A model generated the notes under the pieces. That model did not search any database, was not told the origin of the DNA, and saw nothing but the letters and a program-made list of their open reading frames with translations. 51,581 nt of DNA from Kangiellaceae bacterium (lineage in GTDB: Bacteria > Pseudomonadota > Gammaproteobacteria > Enterobacterales > Kangiellaceae): assembly GCA_019090895.1 (NCBI GenBank), contig JAHRVB010000169.1, forward strand, positions 1 to 51,581, written 5' to 3'. A program made the position numbers and the translations under genes. This document shows, in pieces, positions 1-7,900 of the stretch (position 1 is its first letter; every line of letters begins with the position of its first letter).

Positions 1-185
1 ATAATCATCATTGATAAAAACACCAACACACTTAACGTTCCTATCGATGCACAAACTTCGTGAACGAGACTCGATTCAAATACTTTGGCTTACACAATAA
101 GAATGTTCGAAGTAATAATTTATTCATTCAGCGCGTTGGGTTTGCGTCAAGCGATCGTGGTACACTATTCGTTTACGGACAACCT

Positions 186-584
186 CTATTGACTAATTTC
201 TATTTTTGGGAGTTCTAACTTAAAGCTCTTTGAAATGTTTTGTGGCAGAGGAAACTCCAACTCTAATTCAAATTCTTTTACACAATGAATTCCATAGCCT
301 ATACCAGCAGTACTTCCATATTCAGAATTCCTAAGCATAGTAATAATGCTCTCTTTTGGTAAATTGGGAGGATCCAAGTCGATTATCGAAACTTCTCTTA
401 TTCTTTTAGTAATAGAGCGTTCTATTCTAAATTTAACATAGCCGAACGCTTTATCTCCATAAAAATGTTTAGGAAAAATTGGTTTTTCCGCCTTTGCAAT
501 ATAAACATCGATATCTTCGTCACATGGAATACATGCTAGGCTATTGGCAGAATAAGCCCCTAAGATGAGCAGTAGTACTCCCAT
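186..584 (-). CDS. Small secreted hypothetical protein
   Basis: Encodes 132 residues that I do not recognise. The N-terminus (MGVLLLILGAYSANSLA) is hydrophobic and ends in a signal-peptidase-like SLA, followed by a CIPC cysteine pair, so export is likely. The rest is a mixed alpha/beta-looking stretch with one more cysteine near residue 101 and no known motif. The ATG at 582-584 lies 42 bases after the stop of the gene upstream on the same strand, so the two are probably co-transcribed. An overlapping upstream ATG is in another frame. Function unknown; accessory character is inferred only from its lack of recognisable family. Confidence 0.6.
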   Translation of the reverse strand: MGVLLLILGAYSANSLACIPCDEDIDVYIAKAEKPIFPKHFYGDKAFGYVKFRIERSITKRIREVSIIDLDPPNLPKESIITMLRNSEYGSTAGIGYGIHCVKEFELELEFPLPQNISKSFKLELPKIEISQ

Positions 585-626
585 ATGTTACGCATAGTTG
601 AAAGTTTTATACTCTTCAACGTTTTG

Positions 627-971
627 TTATGAATTATCATATTCACCGACAACCTCTATTTTTCCACAGATATTTCTATTTAGTTCTTCAAGGTCCTCAG
701 CAGGCACCCACCATTCGGTGTGATGTTTGGCACCTACACACTTTATTGGATATTTGGACATAAATTCTTTTGATACAGAAAACTTGGTTACATACCTGGC
801 ACCAAAATCCGTAACATTCCATTTCGTTAGTTCAAAGGCATATTCCTCATTCGTAACAGGATAAAAAATAAGTTGCTCTGGAAGTCGCGGTGGCCATTTG
901 CTGTACCCAGATTCAAGAACTATATCGAGTTCCTTTTTTCCTGCTGGCCTATAACATGTTATTGTTTCCAT
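627..971 (-). CDS. Hypothetical protein, 'ADP-ribosylation/crystallin J1'-labelled family
   Basis: The preferred start is the ATG at 969-971, giving 114 residues beginning METITCYRPAG. It is preceded by AAGGGA three bases upstream. The open frame continues upstream to a GTG at 1034, but those 21 residues look unlike family N-termini. The pattern of YRP-G, then PPRLPEQ-IFYPV-NEEYA, then YVTKF and WWVPAEDLEELN-I-G-IEVV matches from memory a small family often auto-labelled ADP-ribosylation/crystallin J1. The basis of that name is weak and no enzymatic role is established as far as I know. It ends 42 bases before the secreted hypothetical gene and likely shares its transcript. Confidence 0.65.
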   Translation of the reverse strand: METITCYRPAGKKELDIVLESGYSKWPPRLPEQLIFYPVTNEEYAFELTKWNVTDFGARYVTKFSVSKEFMSKYPIKCVGAKHHTEWWVPAEDLEELNRNICGKIEVVGEYDNS

Positions 972-1399
972 GATTCCCTTAAAGTGCATAACACATGATT
1001 GAATGCGGTCAGACAAACTAAACAGCCTCTCCACCTTAACTAGTTCATCAATTACTTAGTTAAATCAATATCATACATTCATATTCCCAGTTTGCAACGG
1101 CAATATTTATCTAGATTTATATTGGCAAACATTCTTATCTAATAAATAGATAATCGTTAATGACCGAATTGTTAGCAGTGAAAACTATGGAATTCAAAGG
1201 CCCTAAACCAGCAAAAGGATATCGCTAATAGCATTAATTGAATTACCAGGCAATAACCCCCTGTTTAACCGCCATGACAAATGTCATCTCAAACTCATGA
1301 CATCCCTCAATTACCCCATCGTCCCTGTTTCGTCATAATGGCTTCCAAGCTTGTTATTCTTTAACAAAGTACATTAATCAAACACATTTAGGAAAGCTT
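972..1399. other. Intergenic region with inverted repeats before the ABC operon
   Basis: No supported gene. It separates the two left-edge minus-strand genes from the plus-strand ABC transporter operon and so must hold the operon's promoter. It contains a nested inverted repeat at 1090-1130 (GTTTGC/GCAAAC outside CAATAT/ATATTG, with the palindrome ATCTAGAT in the centre), a second at 1135-1153 (TTATCT/AGATAA), and the ATGACA repeats listed separately. The ribosome-binding site of the ABC gene is AGGAAAG just before 1400. Confidence 0.5.
1274..1302. promoter_or_regulatory. Candidate operator: ATGACA-AA-TGTCAT plus a third half-site
   Basis: A perfect 6-2-6 inverted repeat, ATGACAAATGTCAT, lies at 1274-1287, and a third direct copy ATGACA lies at 1297-1302, 23 bases (about two helical turns) after the first. 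The site is about 100 bases upstream of an operon that ends with its own NarL/DesR-type response regulator. Regulators of this class usually bind short inverted repeats as dimers, so autoregulation through this site is a reasonable inference. No binding data exist here. Confidence 0.35.
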
Positions 1400-2329
1400 A
1401 TGAGCACGCACCCTCGAAATACAACTTCTCGACAATGTATAGGCAAAATAACCCAGGTTTGTAAATCTTTTAACGATAAGCAAGTTCTATCCAATATCGA
1501 CTTAGCGTTATATCAAGGTGAAGTATTAGCGGTACTAGGCCCAAATGGCGCCGGAAAGACCACCTTGATAAACACTATGCTGGGAAAAATTAGTCTCTCA
1601 AAAGGTGAAATCAGTTTGTTTGGTCACGAACCGGGATCCATGCCGGTGAAGCGACAAATTGGCGCAATGCTGCAAGTCGCAGGCCTTCCTGACATGTCGA
1701 CGATTAAAGAGCATATCCAATTGTTCCAGGCATATTACGCAAACCCTATGGATTATAATAAAGTCCTTGAAATTGCAGGACTGAAAGAAATTGAAAATCA
1801 ATACAGCAAGAACCTTTCAGGTGGACAAAAACAAAGATTGTTGTTTGCATTAGCTATTTGTGGCAATCCGAAATTATTATTTTTGGATGAGCCCAGTGTC
1901 GGAATGGATATCACCGCCCGAAAATCCTTATGGCGTGCAATTGAAATGTTAAGAGCACAAGGTACTAGCATTTTGTTGACTACCCATTATCTAGAAGAAG
2001 CCGATCAACTTTCCGACCGAATCGTAATGATTAACCGAGGCCGAATTGTTAGAGAAGGCACATCGGACGAAATTAAATCACAAATTAACACTAAGAAAAT
2101 TCGCTTTAAAAGTCCAGTCGACATTCAATCATTATTAGCGCTGGAGTCAGTCGATAAGGCGAGTAAGACATCGAACTATTATGAACTTGAATCCAAGTGT
2201 GCTGAAAAAACGTTATCGGAGATAATTGGTAAACAGATCATCATTGAAGATTTAACCGTTACCGGTGCGGCACTTGAAGATGCCTTTGAATTAATTAATG
2301 GACAAGAAAAAATTACTGAAGCAGCCTAG
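1400..2329 (+). CDS. ABC transporter ATP-binding protein, ABC-2 exporter type
   Basis: The 309-residue cytoplasmic ATPase powers the exporter whose permease follows. Walker A GPNGAGKT is at residues 47-54, the signature is LSGGQKQR, Walker B is LLFLDEP, and the switch histidine lies in TTHYLEEAD. The C-terminal ~90 residues after the nucleotide-binding fold resemble the extension of the DrrA/CcmA group of drug, lipid or antibiotic exporters. It starts with ATG after AGGAAAG and is first in a five-gene plus-strand unit (ATPase, permease, amidohydrolase, histidine kinase, response regulator). Pairing with a DesKR-like system is common for this exporter class in other bacteria. Substrate unknown. 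Confidence 0.9.
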   Translation: MSTHPRNTTSRQCIGKITQVCKSFNDKQVLSNIDLALYQGEVLAVLGPNGAGKTTLINTMLGKISLSKGEISLFGHEPGSMPVKRQIGAMLQVAGLPDMSTIKEHIQLFQAYYANPMDYNKVLEIAGLKEIENQYSKNLSGGQKQRLLFALAICGNPKLLFLDEPSVGMDITARKSLWRAIEMLRAQGTSILLTTHYLEEADQLSDRIVMINRGRIVREGTSDEIKSQINTKKIRFKSPVDIQSLLALESVDKASKTSNYYELESKCAEKTLSEIIGKQIIIEDLTVTGAALEDAFELINGQEKITEAA

Positions 2330-2422
2330 GCCTTTGACTCACGGGTCGAAGGAAAAAATATTCACTATTGTGCCAGTCCACCACGGGCTGCTTATTACAA
2401 ACTTACAATCATCGAGACTATT

Positions 2423-3190
2423 ATGAACTCACAAGCGCTTGATAAACCCAATTTACTGAACATTTATCTGTTGGAAGCGAAAACCGAAACGACTCGCTTG
2501 CTGAGGACCCCAGGATTCAGCATACCGACATTATTGTTTCCAATTATGTTCTACACATTCTTTGGTATTATTTTTTCAATGAATCCAGCCACTATGCCCA
2601 CTTATCTGATGATTACTTACGCAGTTTTTGGCGTCATTGGTCCTGCTCTGTTTTCTTTTGGTGTGGGTATTGCGATTGAACGCGGCCAAGGCTGGTTTGA
2701 TTTAAAGGAAGTTTCGCCGATGCCCGCCTCAGCTTATATCATATCGCGGATCAGTTTAACCTTTATCTTTGCAGCGGTAATTGTTGTTTTATTATTCGCT
2801 ATCGGCGCAGTATTTGGGGGCGTTCAACTAATGCGTTGGCAATGGATTTCGCTGTTCTTCATTTTCGTTTTAGGCTCGCTCCCATTCTGTGCAATAGGCA
2901 TGACATTAGGACTTTACCTAAAATCAAGCAGTGCACCAGCGACGGTCAATTTAATTTACCTGCCAATGGGTTTCTTATCAGGCCTTTGGATGCCAATTAA
3001 TTTTTTACCTGAAGTAATGCAACAGTTCGCCAATATATTGCCCCCCTACCATTTAGCACAATTAGCCTTAAAGATTACCAATATGGATTTGGGTTTCCCT
3101 GTTGTTTTACATCTTTCCGTGCTTGCCGTTTACGCGCTGTTATTTATCGTACTGGCATTAAAATCTTACAACAAAAAGGATAAACAATAA
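2423..3190 (+). CDS. ABC-2 type transporter permease
   Basis: Encodes 255 residues with about six hydrophobic segments, beginning near residues 33-52 and ending with a helix near 228-247. The LSGLWMPINFLPEVMQ segment followed by PPYHLAQLAL is typical of ABC-2 permeases, where the last two helices are joined by a short external loop. It is the partner of the ATPase 93 bases upstream. Its stop overlaps the next start (TAATG), so the amidohydrolase is translationally coupled to it. The transported substrate cannot be read from the sequence. Confidence 0.88.
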   Translation: MNSQALDKPNLLNIYLLEAKTETTRLLRTPGFSIPTLLFPIMFYTFFGIIFSMNPATMPTYLMITYAVFGVIGPALFSFGVGIAIERGQGWFDLKEVSPMPASAYIISRISLTFIFAAVIVVLLFAIGAVFGGVQLMRWQWISLFFIFVLGSLPFCAIGMTLGLYLKSSSAPATVNLIYLPMGFLSGLWMPINFLPEVMQQFANILPPYHLAQLALKITNMDLGFPVVLHLSVLAVYALLFIVLALKSYNKKDKQ

Positions 3191-5136
3191 TGAGTGGTAA
3201 AGTATTCACAATTATCATTGTGCTAGTGGCTTTTTTTATGGTTCTGCCGGAGCCTCAGCAAGAATCTGAGTCCAATGTAAAGACTGTTGGTTACGCTGCT
3301 ACCGAAACTGAAACTGACGAAAATAATGCAGAAACATTTGATAATGATTTTATTATTCGTAATGTCCGTCTGTATGATGGCAATCAGCAGTTCGATTCTG
3401 TCGATGTTGCTGTTGTCGATGGTAAGATTATCAAGATAGAAAAATCGATTATTCTTAAAACGATCAATAAGAATGATCTACGGGAACTAAATGGCCAAGG
3501 TAAAACCTTATTACCCGGATTAGTGGATGCTCATACTCATGCATATCAAAATGCATTGAGTGAGGCGCTTAACTTTGGTGTTACAACAGAACTGGATATG
3601 TTCACCATGCCAGAATTTGCTAACACTCATCAGCGCAAACGCGATCATGCTGATAATATATTGGCGGCTGATTTGTTTTCAGCAACAATACTCGCAACCG
3701 CACCTGATGGACACGGTACTCAATTCGGGTTTGATGTTCCGTTATTGCGCTCTCCAGATGAAGCACAATTATTTGTAACACAGAGAATTGATCAAGGTGC
3801 CGATTATATTAAGGCTGTTTATAACTCAGCTGATGCAAAACAACATTTTTTTCCTTCAATAAGCAAAGCTATTCTGCAGGCTTTGATAACTGCAGCGCAT
3901 CGGCAAGATAAAATGTTGGTAGTGCACGTCGATAACCTAAATTCGGCGCGCGAGGCAATCAGCATGGGCGCTAACGGCATCATTCATAGCTTTATGGACC
4001 AAGTGGCCGATGATGCTTTTATTGCGTTAATGCAGGAACGCAATGCCTTTATAATCCCAACATTGACAGTGCAAGCTTCGTTTACCCAACAATCGAGCGG
4101 ACTTGCTCTGTTGAAAAGCGAAACTAACTTAACCTATTTAAACAAACTACAACGGCAACAATTAAAAGCCAATTTCCCTGACTTTGGCATCCCGAAAGAT
4201 AACCTCAAAAAAGCCTTTGAGAGTGTCAGAAAATTATCGAACGCAGGAGTGTTGATATTGGCCGGTAGCGACGCGCCAAATCCGGGCACTACTCATGGAT
4301 TAAGTTTACACGCAGAGATCGAATTATTAACTCAAGCCGGTTTAACCAATGAACAGGCAATCCACAGTGCCACTGGAGCGGCAAGCAAGGTCTTTCCTAT
4401 CGGTGAACGCGGGCTATTAAAAGTGGGCAATTACGCGACTATGTTATTGATTGATGGCAATCCATTTGATTCGAACCGAAAAGATGCCATCAAGGACAGT
4501 CAAAAGATTAACCGAATTTGGAAGAATGGCGTTGAGTTTAATCGACTAGTAACAACCCAATCGAGCATTAACTCCACGGCTGAAACCAAAAAATTCTCGC
4601 CAGGTCTTATTACCGACTTTAATCACCAATTAACCTTAACCAACATGGGTTCTGGTTTGAGTAAAACAACCGATCAATATGCCGGTGGCAAATCGGTTGT
4701 GAAAGTTAAATTAAGTGCAATGTCAGAACGGGGTTTGATTGATACAAGTTCCTCTTCAGCTTCCTCTGCTGCCGCTAACCAATATCTGCATGTCAGCGGT
4801 GAAACAAGAAAAGGATTCATGTTCCCTTGGGCGGGTATCGGTTATTTATTAGGCAAAAATATGCAAAATGGGGTGGACCTTTCGGCAATTAAAGCGATTC
4901 GATTTAAGGCTAAAGCAGGCGCTCAAACTAATAAACTATCTGTGTTATTATTTCAGTCAGGCAATATGCAACCCATACAAAAAGAATTTAAACTGACGAC
5001 TGAATGGCAAACTTACCGGCTAGAGCTAAATAAACTAAATCGATTTAATTTAAGTGACGTGTCTAATATCTCGTTTGTTAAATCACAAAGCTTGGGACCA
5101 TTCGAATTTATGCTAGATGATCTGTATTTCGAATAG
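3190..5136 (+). CDS. Secreted amidohydrolase with C-terminal CIA30-like domain
   Basis: Encodes 648 residues. Residues 5-20 are a hydrophobic signal or anchor. Residues 50-450 are a metal-dependent amidohydrolase of the imidazolonepropionase/prolidase-like type. The visible metal ligands are HTH at 115-117 in LVDAHTHAYQN, a lysine in DYIKAVYNS, histidines in VVHVDN and IIHSFMD, and aspartate in LAGSDAPNPG. Residues about 470-648, with an FxxxLTDFN-like start and FMLDDLYFE at the end, resemble the CIA30 fold, a carbohydrate-binding-like beta sandwich. A serine/alanine run at about 518-528 is probably a surface loop. Coupling to the exporter permease suggests a shared substrate pathway, for example cleavage of an exported or toxic amide. 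That is inference. Confidence 0.82.
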   Translation: MSGKVFTIIIVLVAFFMVLPEPQQESESNVKTVGYAATETETDENNAETFDNDFIIRNVRLYDGNQQFDSVDVAVVDGKIIKIEKSIILKTINKNDLRELNGQGKTLLPGLVDAHTHAYQNALSEALNFGVTTELDMFTMPEFANTHQRKRDHADNILAADLFSATILATAPDGHGTQFGFDVPLLRSPDEAQLFVTQRIDQGADYIKAVYNSADAKQHFFPSISKAILQALITAAHRQDKMLVVHVDNLNSAREAISMGANGIIHSFMDQVADDAFIALMQERNAFIIPTLTVQASFTQQSSGLALLKSETNLTYLNKLQRQQLKANFPDFGIPKDNLKKAFESVRKLSNAGVLILAGSDAPNPGTTHGLSLHAEIELLTQAGLTNEQAIHSATGAASKVFPIGERGLLKVGNYATMLLIDGNPFDSNRKDAIKDSQKINRIWKNGVEFNRLVTTQSSINSTAETKKFSPGLITDFNHQLTLTNMGSGLSKTTDQYAGGKSVVKVKLSAMSERGLIDTSSSSASSAAANQYLHVSGETRKGFMFPWAGIGYLLGKNMQNGVDLSAIKAIRFKAKAGAQTNKLSVLLFQSGNMQPIQKEFKLTTEWQTYRLELNKLNRFNLSDVSNISFVKSQSLGPFEFMLDDLYFE

Positions 5137-5209
5137 CTAGGATCTAAATCTAAATAACAGTACCTTGAATTTATAAGAATATAACTGACGACTATTAAAA
5201 GACGAACTA

Positions 5210-6358
5210 ATGATTAAGCTGTTAAAAAAAGTCGATGCTAAATTACTCCCTCGATTGGAATATATGCCTCTTGGCCCTTATATCTGGTTGATTTATTTAT
5301 CCATCTTTTTTGTGAGCCTTTGGTTTGACCGACCGATTGAAAACTCTCAGTTCTATGCGGCGATAGGAACCATCGCATTTCTAGTGGTTTATTTTCACGG
5401 CTATTGGGCTTCATCTAAAGTTGTTGCTTGGAATATTGTCGCCATTTTAGTGATTGGCACCTTAATGGCTGAATTAACTCAAGGCGCGAGTGTATTCTTT
5501 GTATACGCTGGTGCCTTTTGTTGCCGATTGGGCTACACGAGAAAAGCCGTCATTGGGCTAGTGCTCATTGCGACTTGGATCGGTCTGTTATCCTTAATAA
5601 TGAACTATGGTCCTTTTTTCTATGTTCCAGCTGCACTTTTCTCTTTTATGATCGGTGGTATTAATATTTACCAACATGACATTGCGGTTAAGAAAAAAGA
5701 AGTCAAGCTGACACAACAAGAAGTTCGCCGTTTAGCAAGGACCTCCGAACGAGAGCGGATTGCCAGAGACTTGCATGATTTAATTGGACATACTTTTTCA
5801 GTCATCACCTTAAAGGCGGAACTTGCCAATAAGTTAATCGATAAAGATTTAAATAAAGCAAAACAAGAAATTAAAGCCCTAGAAGAAATATCAAGAGACG
5901 CTTTGTCGCAGGTGAGAGAAGTCGTAACGGGTTATCGAACCAGTGACTTAAATACCGAACTTGCTCACGCAAAATATGTACTAGAGAGTAACGAGATTAA
6001 TTTTAATTACCAGTTCGATCAGTCAGAACCTAGCCAGCCCGCTTCTGAACAAACGAAACTGGACGATACCTGTAATAAAGAACTAGCTATCATTCTTAAA
6101 GAGCTGGTGACTAATATCCTCAAACATTCCCAGGCGACACGTGTTGAGGCCCATATCAGCAACCAAGATAATCAACTCACAATGCGAGTCTCGGATGATG
6201 GTGTTGGAATTAGAAAAACACAGTTTGACTCAGAAAATCAAGGTTACGGACTGAAAGGAATCGAAGAGCGAGTCGCCAAACTGAACGGTAAATTATCAAT
6301 TGAATCAAGCAAAGGCACAGAAATAATGATCATTATCCCGTTTAAGGAGCATGCATGA
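5210..6358 (+). CDS. DesK-like sensor histidine kinase (HisKA_3 type)
   Basis: Encodes 382 residues. Residues 20-155 hold about five to six transmembrane helices with no large periplasmic domain, as in thermosensor DesK. A coiled linker leads to the HisKA_3 box RERIARDLHDLIGH with phospho-acceptor His189. The ATPase domain has an N-box KELVTNILKHS, a G1 box DDGVG and a G2 box GYGLKGIEERV. Its stop overlaps the start of the response regulator by four bases (ATGA), so the pair is translated together. A membrane-embedded sensor without an external domain points to sensing of membrane state or an ABC-transporter cue. This is family knowledge, not shown here. Confidence 0.9.
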   Translation: MIKLLKKVDAKLLPRLEYMPLGPYIWLIYLSIFFVSLWFDRPIENSQFYAAIGTIAFLVVYFHGYWASSKVVAWNIVAILVIGTLMAELTQGASVFFVYAGAFCCRLGYTRKAVIGLVLIATWIGLLSLIMNYGPFFYVPAALFSFMIGGINIYQHDIAVKKKEVKLTQQEVRRLARTSERERIARDLHDLIGHTFSVITLKAELANKLIDKDLNKAKQEIKALEEISRDALSQVREVVTGYRTSDLNTELAHAKYVLESNEINFNYQFDQSEPSQPASEQTKLDDTCNKELAIILKELVTNILKHSQATRVEAHISNQDNQLTMRVSDDGVGIRKTQFDSENQGYGLKGIEERVAKLNGKLSIESSKGTEIMIIIPFKEHA

Positions 6359-6966
6359 TCAATCTACTAATCGCCGAAGATCAGGCGATGTTACTAACCA
6401 CCCTAGCCACACTACTTGATCTTGAAGATGATATTTCAGTGGTGCATCAGTCCGCTAATGGTCAGGATGCTTTAAACTTTTTGACTAATGTAGATAACCC
6501 AAGAGTCGATATCGTGATCAGCGATATTGAAATGCCACTCTTAACTGGCATTGAATTGATACAAGCCATTAAAGATAAAGGCATGGAAATAAAACCGATA
6601 ATTTTGACCACCTTTTCCAGAGCTGGTTATCTAAGGCGAGCAATGGATGCCGGAGTAAAAGGTTATCTGCTAAAAGATTCGCCCTCCGATGAACTACTCA
6701 GCGCTATTAGAAAAATTGATAAGGGCGGGAAAGTGATTGCACCGGAACTGTTACAAAATGCGTGGATGGAAATGGACCCGTTAACCGACAAAGAACGTAA
6801 AGCCTTACAATTGGCAAAGACCGGCGCAACCACGGAAGAGATAGCCCATAGCTTGCATCTATCTGCAGGAACCGTTAGAAACTATCTATCTTCCGCATGC
6901 AGTAAGCTCGATGCTAAAAACCGCACCGAGGCTGCTAGAATAGCTCATCAAAATGGTTGGTTGTAG
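6355..6966 (+). CDS. DesR-like response regulator (REC + LuxR HTH)
   Basis: Encodes 203 residues. The receiver domain occupies 1-120, with the acidic pair ED at 8-9, phospho-acceptor Asp57 in VISDIEMP, threonines in ILTTF and lysine in GYLLKD. The LuxR-type helix-turn-helix is at about 138-203 (LTDKERKALQLA, TTEEIAHSLHLSAGTVRNYL). It starts inside the kinase stop codon and closes the five-gene unit. The likely target is the operon's own promoter at the ATGACA repeats near 1274, an inference from position and class only. Confidence 0.92.
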   Translation: MINLLIAEDQAMLLTTLATLLDLEDDISVVHQSANGQDALNFLTNVDNPRVDIVISDIEMPLLTGIELIQAIKDKGMEIKPIILTTFSRAGYLRRAMDAGVKGYLLKDSPSDELLSAIRKIDKGGKVIAPELLQNAWMEMDPLTDKERKALQLAKTGATTEEIAHSLHLSAGTVRNYLSSACSKLDAKNRTEAARIAHQNGWL

Positions 6967-7157
6967 TTTAAGAATGTGACCAACTGCTGAAAATGGCACA
7001 CTTCGAAAATCTAATCCGTTGTATTTCGTGTATTATGCGTCTATCTCGCCTTTCGTTCGAATGAACGAGTTGAGCTTTCATCGTTGAACTTTAGTTACCA
7101 ATCGTTCATCCGATACGTTATCGGTTCCACCCACAACAATATTAAAAAGGAATTTAT

Positions 7158-7706
7158 ATGAAACATTCAAAGCTAATTTCCCTACTTGTTAGCGTGTTAA
7201 TTCTACAATCGCTAGTCGCTTGCTCCGATGAAGACAGAGACAGTCTGACTCTGATTAGTAATTTTGCAGAAAACCTTGATAAAATCGAAAATGCAGAAGA
7301 TTCAGTATTTAATGCTGATTGCACCGATAAAATCGCCCTTGTGACTGACTCCATGGAAGATGAACAAATCACTCCCGAACTTCAGCAAGAATTCAGTGGG
7401 CTATTTAACGAATGTGTGAGCGCAATTGAAGCCGAACTAAAATTAACAACCGATGAATACAGCGACGCTGAAGACAATAGCGTCTGCACTGTCGGTATTG
7501 CTGAAATAAGAAAAGGACTACCAAAACTTGAACAAGATATCGCGGAGTTTTCAAACTTACCTAATACCAACGAAGATGAAAGACTTGCCGTCAATTTTAT
7601 GTACCCCTTCGTTAGTATGGATGTCATGGCGAAAGGTTCCGCTGCCGCTCTCAATCGAATCGTAGCATGCCCACTAGAAATTCCCGTCGAAATGCTTGAG
7701 TCGTAA
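7158..7706 (+). CDS. Hypothetical lipoprotein
   Basis: Encodes 182 residues with a clear lipoprotein signal: positively charged start, hydrophobic core, and lipobox LVAC with the lipidated Cys at residue 22. The mature part is acidic and helical with four further cysteines, which could form two disulfides in the periplasm. The next residues after the Cys are SDE, so an outer-membrane destination is possible but not certain. The start ATG follows a good AAAAAGGAA site at 7 bases. I recognise no family. It stands alone between the two-component operon and a hairpin at 7713-7740. Confidence 0.75.
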   Translation: MKHSKLISLLVSVLILQSLVACSDEDRDSLTLISNFAENLDKIENAEDSVFNADCTDKIALVTDSMEDEQITPELQQEFSGLFNECVSAIEAELKLTTDEYSDAEDNSVCTVGIAEIRKGLPKLEQDIAEFSNLPNTNEDERLAVNFMYPFVSMDVMAKGSAAALNRIVACPLEIPVEMLES

Positions 7707-7712
7707 ACTCAA

Positions 7713-7740
7713 TAATGGGAAGTACTTAAACTTCCCATTA
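7713..7740. terminator. Hairpin between convergent lipoprotein genes
   Basis: A perfect 11-bp stem (TAATGGGAAGT with ACTTCCCATTA) and a 6-base loop lie 7 bases past the stop of the plus-strand lipoprotein gene. There is no strong T-tract on either side, so it may act as an mRNA 3' end or a weak terminator for one or both convergent genes. Confidence 0.5.
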
Positions 7741-7808
7741 CCTCCCGTCCCATTTCTAATCTCACGCCTGTTTTCCCCATCCCCTCTAGAGTTTTATATC
7801 ATTTCTTC

Positions 7809-7900
7809 ACTCGTAACTCGTAACTAGAAACTTCCTTTTCCACTCCATCCCAGCTCCCAGCTCCTCTCTTATCTAGCAACTAGCAACTAGCAACTAGCAA
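7809..7900. repeat. Cluster of 7-bp tandem repeats (three different heptamers)
   Basis: Three runs with a 7-base period follow one another: ACTCGTA twice and then the variant ACTAGAA (7809-7829); TCCCAGC twice and then a degenerate copy (7848-7868); CTAGCAA four times (7873-7900). The last run abuts the stop codon of the rhombotarget lipoprotein gene. A related run, TCCTAGC x2 plus TCCTAAC, lies at 23651-23671. The units share a C-T-A-G/C core. Confidence 0.85.

Noticed and set aside
60..218. Plus-strand frame of 52 codons starting with GTG at 60.
   Set aside because: No ribosome-binding site, overlaps the end of the better-supported minus-strand gene, and no recognisable protein.
584..630. 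Possible integron cassette array with an attC-like site between the two left-edge genes (imperfect GTTGAAG/CTTTCAAC arms).
   Set aside because: The gap is only 42 bases, the GTTRRRY and RYYYAAC boxes are not matched, and no integrase gene is present in the window.
178..660. A 13-base sequence (GACAACCTCTATT) occurs at 178-190 and 648-660, near the ends of the two left-edge genes.
   Set aside because: Too short and part of each coding end; no flanking similarity that would indicate a duplication or an insertion site.
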